Source: Bacteroidales bacterium (GTDB taxonomy: Bacteria > Bacteroidota > Bacteroidia > Bacteroidales > UBA932). From it: a stretch of 64,000 nt of DNA. This document shows, one piece after another, positions 53,155-61,223 of this stretch. Both the position numbers and the translations under genes were made by a program. The DNA lies in NCBI GenBank assembly GCA_024401695.1, contig JAKSKN010000014.1, positions 1-64,000 of the forward strand, given 5' to 3'. Position 1 is the first letter of the stretch; every line of letters begins with the position of its first letter. The notes beneath the pieces were generated by a model. The model searched no databases and was not told the DNA's origin. It worked only from the letters and a program-made list of their open reading frames with translations.

Positions 53155-54584
53155 ACAAAAAACTTATCGTTGAAATTTACAAGATATACTTTCTCCACAG
53201 CACGGGTAAGTGCCGTATACAGCCATTTCAGGTCATCCAGGGTCTGTTCAGGCATCCAGAAGGGGCAGTCTATGAATACGCAGCGCCATTGTCCGCCCTG
53301 CGACTTGTGGCAGGTGATCGCCTCGGCATATTTCAGCTGGAGCGCATTGAAATATTTGTCTTCGCGCACGGCATCCCAGATTTTCTTCTTACTCCCACGG
53401 TCGGCATAATCTGCAGAGACACCGTTGTACAATGCATTCTGCTGCTCGTAAGTCAGCGATGCCGATTCGGATTCAAGCGTATCCAGGCACACCTTCGCCT
53501 TGATCTCCACATTGTCATAGTCCGGGAATTCCAGGGTCGCATCGGCGAAATGCAGTCCGTACCTGTCTTCATAATGGCCGATCTTCACCAATTTGGCGAT
53601 ATCCCCATTGGCTATGTAGTCCAGCCCGGGCACATCTTCCACGAACTGATAGCAGTTCTTGACTATCATCAGCTTGTCATCGCGCACAAGACGTTCTTCC
53701 TTGAACTGCACGGTGGACCGTATGCCAAGGTTATAGCGGATGGCGCGCCTGTTCGAGCGGCACAGCACCACGGTCTCGTCCTCGCCGTATTCAGAATACG
53801 CATCGGTGAGTGTCTCTATCAGCTCGGAACCGCTCACGCGAACTATGTCGTCAAAGCCGTCAAGCGTCAGCCGGATGTCATCAAAGGTCTCGTCGGCACC
53901 GGCTGCGGATATCCTTTCGCGAAGTGCGGTGGCATTCACCAGGATGCCCGATTCCTGCGCCTGGCGCACCACGGTGCTGAGCGTCACATAACGCACTCCG
54001 CCGAAGCCGTCCATAAAGTCACCGGAGAGCGCCGGAGAAGCGTCCAGGCCGACCGGAGGCAGCTGTGCGGCATCTCCGACCAGCACGAGACGGCATTCAT
54101 CGCCACTTCGCACGAAGTCAACGAGATCCTCCAGCAGGTTGCCGGTGCCGAACAGGGCGGAACCCTGCTTCTCGGCCGCCTCTATGCCTATCAGCGACAC
54201 CTCGTCCACTACGAACAGCGTGCGCTTTGCCTTGTTGGGGGCAAGGGAGAACTGGCCGTAGCCATCCGAGCCGACGGATTTCTGGCGGTATATATGCTTG
54301 TGAATGGTGAAAGCAGGACGGTGCGAGATGCCCGAAAGCACCTTTGCTGCACGGCCCGTGGGTGCCAGAAGCACAGATGGCGTGCCGACATCGCGCAGGG
54401 CGCCGATAACGGCCGAGATGGCCGTGGTCTTGCCCGTTCCGGCATAGCCGTTCACCACGAGGATATCGGCATCGTCACAGGTCACGAAATCCGCGACGCT
54501 GCGGAACAGCCCGTCCTGGCAGGACGTAGGCTCGATCTTGAATTTCTCAACGAATTTCTGATAAAGGAAACCAGCCCTGTCCAT
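53151..54584 (-). CDS. RecD/Dda-like DNA helicase (AAA ATPase)
   Basis: Superfamily 1 DNA helicase of 477 residues; the ATG at 54584 (MDRAGFLYQKF) is chosen because the longer frame overlaps the trkH gene. Walker A is GYAGTGKTTA (46-55), Walker B/DExx LFVVDEVSLIG, followed by LVGDAAQLPPVG. The C-terminal motifs are the UvrD_C_2 type ATCHKSQGGQW and LYTALTRAVEKVYLV. Members are annotated as RecD-like exodeoxyribonucleases, but no RecBC genes are here, so it probably acts alone like Dda. It lies one base after trkH. Confidence 0.9.
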   Translation of the reverse strand: MDRAGFLYQKFVEKFKIEPTSCQDGLFRSVADFVTCDDADILVVNGYAGTGKTTAISAVIGALRDVGTPSVLLAPTGRAAKVLSGISHRPAFTIHKHIYRQKSVGSDGYGQFSLAPNKAKRTLFVVDEVSLIGIEAAEKQGSALFGTGNLLEDLVDFVRSGDECRLVLVGDAAQLPPVGLDASPALSGDFMDGFGGVRYVTLSTVVRQAQESGILVNATALRERISAAGADETFDDIRLTLDGFDDIVRVSGSELIETLTDAYSEYGEDETVVLCRSNRRAIRYNLGIRSTVQFKEERLVRDDKLMIVKNCYQFVEDVPGLDYIANGDIAKLVKIGHYEDRYGLHFADATLEFPDYDNVEIKAKVCLDTLESESASLTYEQQNALYNGVSADYADRGSKKKIWDAVREDKYFNALQLKYAEAITCHKSQGGQWRCVFIDCPFWMPEQTLDDLKWLYTALTRAVEKVYLVNFNDKFFV

Positions 54585-54585
54585 A

Positions 54586-56040
54586 CTACATCCTGCGGCG
54601 GTCAAAAAGCATCGCCACGACAGCGAGTATAGGATATATCTCGATACGTCCGAGGAACATATCGAACGTGTACAGAAACTTCGCCCCCGCCGAGATGGAA
54701 TTGAAGGAGCCCATAGTCCCGAGGTCCCCCACTGACGGGCCCACATTGCTCAGGCAGGCGATGGAAGCGAAGAAACTGTTGTTGGCATCGACACCCAGGG
54801 CGAATGACAGAAGCACCGCCACGATTATCAGAAGAGCATACAGGGCCACATAAAGGAGGTGCGGGGCCACATCATCGTCCCGGAGGAAATGGCGGCCCAT
54901 CTTGACTTCGTTGACTGCCGTCGGATGAAGGATGGTATTGATCCTGCGGCCCGTAGCCTTGAAGAGCAGCAGCACCCTGTCGGCCTTGAGGCCGCCGGAA
55001 GTCGAGCCCGAGCATCCGCACATTATCGCCATGAACAGCGTGATGGAGCACACCGACATAGGCCAGAAAGCATTGTCAAGAAGTGCAAAGCCGCTGGTAG
55101 ATGACACGCAGAGCACGTGGAACAGGCTGTTCCACAAAGCGCCGGCCCAATTTTCACATACTCCGCTGCCCTTCAGCCCTATGGCCAGGAAGATGGTGAA
55201 CACAGCCACCATCCCCGTGAAAAATTTGAGGACCGGATTATTAAGCGGCTTGAGCGAGCGGCTGACGATTGAAAGGTATATCAATCCGAAGTTGATGGAG
55301 CACAGATACATGAACACCATCGTCACAGCCTCAATGGCACGTGAGTCGAAGGCGCCTATGGACGCGTTGCGTGTACTGAAGCCTCCCGTGGCCACCACGC
55401 TCATCGCGTGGCATATGGCGTCAAACGGGTTCATTCCACACAACACATACGCCGCAAAAGCAAGCGGAAGCATCCCCAGGTACACATATGCGAAGATCTT
55501 TACGATCTTGTTAGCCCGTGTAGGGACATTGCCCTTGGTGAGCGAACTCAGCTCCATATTCGTAAGGCGCATCTTGATGGGGCTGGCTCCGGGAATGATC
55601 AGGAGAAGGAACACAACTACCCCCAAGCCGCCGATGAAGTGCGTGGAACTGCGCCAGAACAGAAGGCTCTTCGGCAACGCCTCAATGTTGTCCAGTATGG
55701 TGGCTCCCGTCGTGGTGAAGCCTGAAACACTTTCAAACCAGGCGTTCTGTATTGTGAACGGACCGCCCCAGAGCGCATACGGCAGCATCCCCACCACGAA
55801 GGACAGGAACCACGACATAGTGATGATGACATAGCCTTCCTTCAGTGTGATCGCATTCGTCTTCTTCACGAAGATGAAAGGGAATACACCGACGATGAAA
55901 GTGATTGTGAAAGAGATTATCAATGCGGCGAGAGCGCTGTCATTGCCGTTCAGCATCGACACGACGATCGACACGAACATAAACAGTGCACTGACAAGCA
56001 GCGCGTACCCGACGTTTCTGAAGATTACTTTCCAGTTCAT
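54586..56040 (-). CDS. trkH: TrkH-family potassium uptake protein
   Basis: Inner-membrane K+ translocating subunit of 484 residues with four membrane-pore-membrane repeats. The four selectivity filters are visible: VSGFTTTGAT, SVVATGGFSTRN, VSSTSGFALLD and CLSNVGPSVGDLG. Length and order are standard. The usual cytoplasmic partner TrkA is not in the window. Instead the upstream gene, overlapping by four bases, encodes a two-helix membrane protein with a sensor-like layout. Confidence 0.95.
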   Translation of the reverse strand: MNWKVIFRNVGYALLVSALFMFVSIVVSMLNGNDSALAALIISFTITFIVGVFPFIFVKKTNAITLKEGYVIITMSWFLSFVVGMLPYALWGGPFTIQNAWFESVSGFTTTGATILDNIEALPKSLLFWRSSTHFIGGLGVVVFLLLIIPGASPIKMRLTNMELSSLTKGNVPTRANKIVKIFAYVYLGMLPLAFAAYVLCGMNPFDAICHAMSVVATGGFSTRNASIGAFDSRAIEAVTMVFMYLCSINFGLIYLSIVSRSLKPLNNPVLKFFTGMVAVFTIFLAIGLKGSGVCENWAGALWNSLFHVLCVSSTSGFALLDNAFWPMSVCSITLFMAIMCGCSGSTSGGLKADRVLLLFKATGRRINTILHPTAVNEVKMGRHFLRDDDVAPHLLYVALYALLIIVAVLLSFALGVDANNSFFASIACLSNVGPSVGDLGTMGSFNSISAGAKFLYTFDMFLGRIEIYPILAVVAMLFDRRRM

Positions 56041-56810
56041 TTCTTGAGCGCTGTGATCCGCTGCCGGAGCATCTGGTTCTCGTTTGCCAGTTCCGTGATG
56101 TCCTCATTCAATTCGGCAAGCTGGTCATCACCGTCGAACCTGTAATTGTATTTCTTGTCATTCGTACGATAGGCCTTGAGCGAATCAAGCATCTTGTAGA
56201 TAGGATTCACGTAATCCGAAATGACGAAGAACAGAAGCATAAGGACAAGGAGAAGCCCCACACCCACGGCAACGATGCCCGGGATGACGCTCCTGTAGAA
56301 ACCTCTTTCAAAAGTGGCGGAATTCTTCTCGAGATCCTGATAGATCGCGCCGTTAAGCTTGTCTATGTCAGAGCGCAGGCGCGCGAAACGCGGCTGCAGG
56401 CGCTCGAAATACCACGTGCGCGTGTCTATGAAGTCGGACTGCATCACGTCCTCGAGCTCCATTGCCGTCAGCATATAGGCCGAATATGAATACATTATGG
56501 AATCGGCATACGGCTTGATGAAATTCCCTGCCTCGGAAGCGCGGAGCTGGTCACAGTGCGTCTTGAAGAAGGTCTCGTCGAACTCCGGTATGCTGGTTGA
56601 CGTCTCGTCGCCGATAACGGCAAGTATTTCAAGATTATACGAGTTACTCTGGTCAGAGAGCCTGTTTGCCACGTTGACGCTGCTTATGTCATCCGCGATC
56701 AGGCTTGAGACATAATCCCTCATACTCGTGTACTCCATATACGAAATGATGCAGGACACAAGCAGGATCGCGGCGATAGCCAAAAGACTCAGCGTAAGTT
56801 TTGATTTCAT
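56037..56810 (-). CDS. Two-helix membrane protein, MCP-like sensor region plus HAMP-like segment
   Basis: A 257-residue protein of unknown function. One N-terminal helix (about 5-25), a periplasmic helical region of about 160 residues similar in layout to four-helix-bundle sensors of chemoreceptors, and a second helix (about 185-210: GIVAVGVGLLLVLMLLFFV) are followed by a short cytoplasmic HAMP/coiled-coil-like tail (DYVNPIYKMLDSLKAY, LNEDITELANENQMLRQRI). There is no kinase, cyclase or methyl-accepting domain after it. It is the first gene of the trkH operon, so it could sense or modulate K+ uptake; that is inference. Confidence 0.75.
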   Translation of the reverse strand: MKSKLTLSLLAIAAILLVSCIISYMEYTSMRDYVSSLIADDISSVNVANRLSDQSNSYNLEILAVIGDETSTSIPEFDETFFKTHCDQLRASEAGNFIKPYADSIMYSYSAYMLTAMELEDVMQSDFIDTRTWYFERLQPRFARLRSDIDKLNGAIYQDLEKNSATFERGFYRSVIPGIVAVGVGLLLVLMLLFFVISDYVNPIYKMLDSLKAYRTNDKKYNYRFDGDDQLAELNEDITELANENQMLRQRITALKK

Positions 56811-56834
56811 TTTAAATTTTTTTCAAAACAACAA

Positions 56835-56863
56835 CAAATGTACGAAAAAATTTCATACTTTTG
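56835..56863. promoter_or_regulatory. Divergent pair of -7 boxes (trkH operon / ROK gene)
   Basis: Minus-strand TACATTTG (56835-56842) and plus-strand TACTTTTG (56856-56863), both exact TAnnTTTG, are back to back with 13 bases between. Leaders would be about 20 bases on each side. Confidence 0.5.
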
Positions 56864-56885
56864 TACGTACCATTACTAAACCGGA

Positions 56886-58088
56886 ATGCCAAATAACTTT
56901 CTAAACGACACTACCAGCAAGAACTCACTCATCAAGAGGGAGATACTCAGGCTTTGCATAGACCATACCAATTTCAGCATAGCTGACTTCAGCAAAAACC
57001 TGGGAATCAGCGTCCCGACCATCACCAAGCTGCTTGGCGAACTTATCGAGGAGGGCTTCCTGCAGGATCTCGGCAAGCTCGGCACATCCGGCGGGCGCCG
57101 TCCAAGCGTATTCGGACTCAACCCGGAAGCGGGCTATTTCGTAGGCGTGGACGTGGCGCGCCACCATTTCCACATCGCCGTCTGCGACTTCAAGGGGGAG
57201 CTGGTCAAGTTCATCCAGGACATCGAGTTCGTGCTCGAGGCATCCCAGGAGTCATTCCGCAATATGTGCCGTATGGTCAAGGACGAGATCACCGGCAGCG
57301 GCATCCCGTGGTTCAAGGTACTTGGCGTCGGCGTGAGCCTCTCCGGCCGCGTAAACCCCGAAAAAGGCTACAGCCTGACCTATTCCAACAATGAGGACTT
57401 CCCTCTCAAGGACCTCTTCCAGAAGGAATTCAACGTCCCCGTGACAATCGAGAACGACTCCCGCGCAATGACGTATGGAGAATATATGACGCTCGGCCAG
57501 AAAGCCGACAAGGATATGGTCTTCATCAACCTCAGCTGGGGCCTCGGAATGGGAATGATACTCGACGGCAAGCTCTATTACGGCAAATCCGGCTACTCCG
57601 GCGAGATAGGCCACTTCCCTCTCCTCGACAACAATGTCATCTGCCGCTGCGGCAAGGTCGGCTGCCTCGAGACGGGCGCATCCGGCTCGGCACTCCACAG
57701 TATGATGGTCGATATGCTCAAGTCTGGCCGCCAGTCATCCCTTTCAAAGAGTTTCAGCCGCAAGGGCGATATCGAACTCGAAGAGATTCTCCAGGCGATA
57801 GGCGACGAGGACGTGCTTGCAATCGAATGCATAGGCAAGATCGGCCGCACCCTGGGCCGCGGTATCGCCGGTGTCATCAACATCTTCAATCCGGGACTCG
57901 TGGTCATAGGCGGACGCCTCATCGTCGGGAAGGAATATCTCCTCCTGCCTATCAAGACCGAAATAAACAAACTATCCCTTCATCGCGTAAGCAGCGATTC
58001 AGAGATAGTCCTGTCAGAGCTCGGACGCCGCGCCGCTTCAGTGGGAGACTGCCTCCTCAGCCGCAGCAAGATCCTCGGTCTTATGTGA
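56886..58088 (+). CDS. ROK-family transcriptional regulator (NagC/Mlc-like)
   Basis: Sugar-responsive repressor of 400 residues. An N-terminal winged helix-turn-helix (about 12-75: FSKNLGISVPTITKLLGELIEEG) precedes a ROK domain with GVDVARHHFHIAVCD, the catalytic-site-like GVGVSLSGRVNPEKG and IENDSRAMTYGE, and the zinc motif CRCGKVGCLETGASG (C-x-C-x4-C). The ROK domain of repressors lacks the sugar-kinase activity but keeps sugar binding. No sugar genes are next to it, so the target is elsewhere. Convergent with glnS. Confidence 0.94.
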   Translation: MPNNFLNDTTSKNSLIKREILRLCIDHTNFSIADFSKNLGISVPTITKLLGELIEEGFLQDLGKLGTSGGRRPSVFGLNPEAGYFVGVDVARHHFHIAVCDFKGELVKFIQDIEFVLEASQESFRNMCRMVKDEITGSGIPWFKVLGVGVSLSGRVNPEKGYSLTYSNNEDFPLKDLFQKEFNVPVTIENDSRAMTYGEYMTLGQKADKDMVFINLSWGLGMGMILDGKLYYGKSGYSGEIGHFPLLDNNVICRCGKVGCLETGASGSALHSMMVDMLKSGRQSSLSKSFSRKGDIELEEILQAIGDEDVLAIECIGKIGRTLGRGIAGVINIFNPGLVVIGGRLIVGKEYLLLPIKTEINKLSLHRVSSDSEIVLSELGRRAASVGDCLLSRSKILGLM

Positions 58089-58101
58089 TCTTAAGAGTGA
58101 C

Positions 58102-59757
58102 TTATTCCGGTTTGTAGGAATCTTTCAGGGAGACTGTCTTGTTGAAGACGGTCTTTTCTTTTGTACTGTCGGCATCCTTGATGTAATAGCCGGTACGTTC
58201 GAACTGTACTGCAATGCCGGAGGCATCGTCAAGAAGAGCAGGCTCGGCCCAGCCTCTGCCGAGAGTGAGAGAGTCGGGATTCAGGAAATCCTTGTAGTCC
58301 TTGTCTTCCGGAACCTGGCTCATATCGGCCAGCGTGAAGAGGCGGTCATAGTTCCTGAGCTCGATTTCCCTGGCAAAATCAGTGGATACCCAATGGATGG
58401 TTCCCTTGACGCTGCGCCACTCGCCTCCGCCGGGCTTTGTAGTAGGGTCATAAGTGCATTCCAGCTCGATAACATTATTGTTACAATCCTTAACAACTTT
58501 GTTACACTTGATGATATACGTGTACTTAAGCCGTACTTCCCCATTAGGTTTAAGACGGAAGAACTTGTTAGGTGCATCCTCCATGAAATCGGCCCTGTCG
58601 ATGTAAAGCTCGCCTGTAAACGGCACTTTTCTGGTTGCTCCCTCAGGTTCCGCAGGGTTGAGCGGACAGTCAAACCACTCTATCTGACCGGCCGGCCAGT
58701 TGGCGAGCCTGACCTTGATCGGGTCCTGTACTACCATATAGCGGTTTGAGCGTGCATTGAGGTCCTGACGCACACACCACTCGAGCAGCTGGATATCCAT
58801 CAGCTGGTCGTGCTTGGTGACACCGATCTTGTCGCAGAACATCTTCAGGGCCTCGGCGGTATAGCCGCGACGGCGAACGCCGCAGAGGGTTGGCATACGA
58901 GGGTCGTCCCAACCTGAGACTATCCCCTTCTGGACAAGCTCAAGAAGCTTGCGCTTGCTCATAAGGGTATAGGTGAGATTGAGGCGGGCGAATTCGTACT
59001 GATGCGAAGGATAAATGCCCAGGGTCTTGATATACCAGTCATAGAGCGGACGGTGGACGTCGAACTCGAGGGTACAGATCGAGTGAGTAATATGCTCGAT
59101 GGAGTCACTCTGGCCGTGGGTATAGTCGTACATAGGATAGATGCACCACTTGTCACCGGTACGGTGATGATGGGCGTGCTTGATGCGGTACATTATCGGA
59201 TCGCGGAACTCCATCTTCGGATGTGCCATATCTATCTTGGCGCGGAGCACCTTCTCGCCGTCGGCGTACTTGCCGTCACGCATCTCACGGAAGAGCTTGA
59301 GATTCTCCTCGGGTGTACGGTCGCGCCACGGGCTATTCTTGCCCGGAGTCTCGACTGTTCCGCGGTTTTCGCGCATTTCCTCCTGCGTCTGGTCGTCAAC
59401 GTAGGCGAGGCCCTGCTGTATCATCCATTCGGCCCACTCGTAAAGCTGGTCGAAATAATCGGACGCATAGCACTCCTTCTCCCACTGGAATCCGAGCCAC
59501 TTGATGTCCTCCTTGATGGCGTCGACATATTCGGTATCCTCCTTCGTCGGGTTGGTATCATCATAGCGGAGATTGGTTTTTCCACCATATTTTTGCGCAA
59601 GTCCGAAATTGATACACAGCGACTTGGCATGTCCGAGATGAAGATATCCGTTAGGTTCTGGAGGGAAGCGCGTAAGGATGCTCTCCACCTTGCCTGACTT
59701 GAGGTCGTCTTCAATGATTTCTTCGAGGAAATTCAGTCTTTTTACTTCTTCTTCCAT
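58102..59757 (-). CDS. glnS: Glutaminyl-tRNA synthetase
   Basis: Class I aminoacyl-tRNA synthetase of 551 residues. The HIGH motif reads HLGH inside RFPPEPNGYLHLGHAKS and the KMSKS motif reads LMSKRKL. The two C-terminal beta-barrel anticodon-binding domains (from about 345) are complete. Presence of GlnRS means Gln-tRNA is charged directly, without the GatCAB route for glutamine. Confidence 0.97.
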   Translation of the reverse strand: MEEEVKRLNFLEEIIEDDLKSGKVESILTRFPPEPNGYLHLGHAKSLCINFGLAQKYGGKTNLRYDDTNPTKEDTEYVDAIKEDIKWLGFQWEKECYASDYFDQLYEWAEWMIQQGLAYVDDQTQEEMRENRGTVETPGKNSPWRDRTPEENLKLFREMRDGKYADGEKVLRAKIDMAHPKMEFRDPIMYRIKHAHHHRTGDKWCIYPMYDYTHGQSDSIEHITHSICTLEFDVHRPLYDWYIKTLGIYPSHQYEFARLNLTYTLMSKRKLLELVQKGIVSGWDDPRMPTLCGVRRRGYTAEALKMFCDKIGVTKHDQLMDIQLLEWCVRQDLNARSNRYMVVQDPIKVRLANWPAGQIEWFDCPLNPAEPEGATRKVPFTGELYIDRADFMEDAPNKFFRLKPNGEVRLKYTYIIKCNKVVKDCNNNVIELECTYDPTTKPGGGEWRSVKGTIHWVSTDFAREIELRNYDRLFTLADMSQVPEDKDYKDFLNPDSLTLGRGWAEPALLDDASGIAVQFERTGYYIKDADSTKEKTVFNKTVSLKDSYKPE

Positions 59758-59780
59758 AACACTACTCTTATTGGGGAAAG

Positions 59781-59788
59781 CAAATTTA
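59781..59788 (-). promoter_or_regulatory. -7 box of glnS
   Basis: The minus strand reads TAAATTTG (exact TAnnTTTG), 23 bases before the glnS ATG. A TTA rather than TTG lies near -33. Confidence 0.45.
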
Positions 59789-59842
59789 GAAAAAATCCTT
59801 TAATTTTAACCGTATTCGCGCCCCCGCGTTGCAACAAAAAAG

Positions 59843-60895
59843 CTACAGGGAGAAACTGAAGCGTCTGGTTGTATCCCGCTGCCAGCAGTAAACAGCACCC
59901 GGCTCAGTGAGGTTGAACAGCGCGGTCCATTGGGTCCCGCCGTGCACATTGTTGGCTTCATCATCCCACGACTGCCAGGCAACCGACATTGCGTCAAGCA
60001 GTTGCTCGGCTTCCATCGAGGCATTGAGAGAGTCGCGCACGGCTTCAAGTTTCTCGAAGCGGCAATCCCCCTCGTGGAGTCCTGCGCCGAAATTCTCCGG
60101 ACAGAGATAATGATTGGTGACGATAGGCGTATCCGTCACGACAAGCCTGTCGCCCACCCACTCGGCCACGACGCTTCTTCCCGATGCATCGGCTATGGAC
60201 AGATGGTGCAGCGCACCGATATCGGAGTGGTAGTCGATCCCTTCGAGCAGGGTTATCGCTTCGTCGACAGAAGCTGCAGTCTTCAGAAGATACTTAATGG
60301 CGCAGGTTGTGGTCATATCCGGCTTACCGTTGTCCTGGTGCGTTTCGCTCCCCTCGCCGGCCACAAGGTTTGCGACAGCCAGTCCCTTTTCATTCACGCC
60401 GTCAAGCGCGCAGAAGAGGCTGGCGAGAGCCAGATACTGATTGGCGAAGCCTTCCGGCTTCCAATCAGGACCGAAACCGAAGAAATCAGGATTGAACGCC
60501 GACACATACCTGTATCCGCCCTTCGGATTGACTTTTGCGATTATGCAGCGGCAGTTGTTCCAATCGAAATTACGCCCCATAAGTCTTTGGCCATCAACGG
60601 TTTCTACAACCATTGTGGAGCAGCCGAAATCTTGTTCCACCGGTTCAGCCTTCGGTGGTCTCGAGAAGCCGCGGGACATGAATTTCGTGATGTATGCCGA
60701 CAATTCAATCGGTCCGGCGGCGCCGCCCTGCTTCAGGAAGCCGTCAAAACCGTCATTTCCGGAAAACTCATAGCAATAGATGCCCTCATCAAGTTTTTCC
60801 ACAGACCACGCTCCCTTTACAAGCGGTCCGAACATAAGCCAGGTGACAATTACAGCTGACAGAATGAAGCTCAAAAAACGGAATACTTTTTTCAT
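59843..60895 (-). CDS. Ntn-hydrolase of the linear amide C-N hydrolase (choloylglycine hydrolase-like) family
   Basis: Exported or membrane-anchored amidase of 350 residues from the ATG at 60895 (MKKVFRFLSF). A hydrophobic N-terminal segment (about 8-24) is followed by about 65 residues and then the nucleophile Cys92 in FGCSTMVVET; the family pattern GRNFDW (Arg108, Asp111), the later VTNHY Asn and an Arg in EAVRDSL fit penicillin V acylase/bile salt hydrolase-type sites. Cys92 must become N-terminal, so residues 1-91 would be removed by processing. The substrate is unknown; bile acid conjugates are only one option. It follows the HMA gene by 14 bases. Confidence 0.82.
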   Translation of the reverse strand: MKKVFRFLSFILSAVIVTWLMFGPLVKGAWSVEKLDEGIYCYEFSGNDGFDGFLKQGGAAGPIELSAYITKFMSRGFSRPPKAEPVEQDFGCSTMVVETVDGQRLMGRNFDWNNCRCIIAKVNPKGGYRYVSAFNPDFFGFGPDWKPEGFANQYLALASLFCALDGVNEKGLAVANLVAGEGSETHQDNGKPDMTTTCAIKYLLKTAASVDEAITLLEGIDYHSDIGALHHLSIADASGRSVVAEWVGDRLVVTDTPIVTNHYLCPENFGAGLHEGDCRFEKLEAVRDSLNASMEAEQLLDAMSVAWQSWDDEANNVHGGTQWTALFNLTEPGAVYCWQRDTTRRFSFSL

Positions 60896-60909
60896 AGCCG
60901 CAAAGATAA

Positions 60910-61215
60910 TCATTCAAACGCTATAACCCGAGCCTTGTAACCAAGTTTGTTGATGGATTTGCGGAGAGCAAGCGTGTCGGTCTTCGCAGCATCGAAAACC
61001 ACGGTCACCTGCTTGGTCGGGACATCAACCCTGAGGTCCTTGACTCCTTTCTCGAAGGACACATTCTCCATAATCTTCTTAGCGCAATTCTCGCAATCGA
61101 GAGTTGTCTGATAGACTACGGTCTTTGTGGACGCCTTTGGTTTCTTAGGCGCGGCCGAAAGAGTGGCAAATGCGCAGCAAATGGCCGCAAGAATAATTAA
61201 AGTAATTCTTTTCAT
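60910..61215 (-). CDS. Periplasmic heavy-metal-associated (HMA) domain protein
   Basis: Small exported metal-binding protein of 101 residues. Signal peptide residues 1-21 (ending LSAA) precede a Lys-rich linker and one HMA fold (about 33-101) with metal motif LDCENCAKKI (C-x2-C). Strand pattern VKDLRVDVPTKQVTVVF and the C-terminal KLGYKARV are typical of CopZ/MerP-like domains. It lies eight bases downstream of the TonB receptor gene, which suggests that the receptor handles a metal or metal chelate, probably copper-like; that is inference. Confidence 0.92.
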   Translation of the reverse strand: MKRITLIILAAICCAFATLSAAPKKPKASTKTVVYQTTLDCENCAKKIMENVSFEKGVKDLRVDVPTKQVTVVFDAAKTDTLALRKSINKLGYKARVIAFE

Positions 61216-61223
61216 AATCTATA

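Noticed and set aside
53076..54632. A 518-codon open frame on the plus strand opposite the helicase gene
   Set aside because: It is antisense to a helicase with full motifs, has no recognisable domain and reflects codon bias of GC-rich genes. The same holds for long opposite-strand frames at 16212-17303, 23001-23960, 31414-32439, 35012-36025 and 62127-63248.
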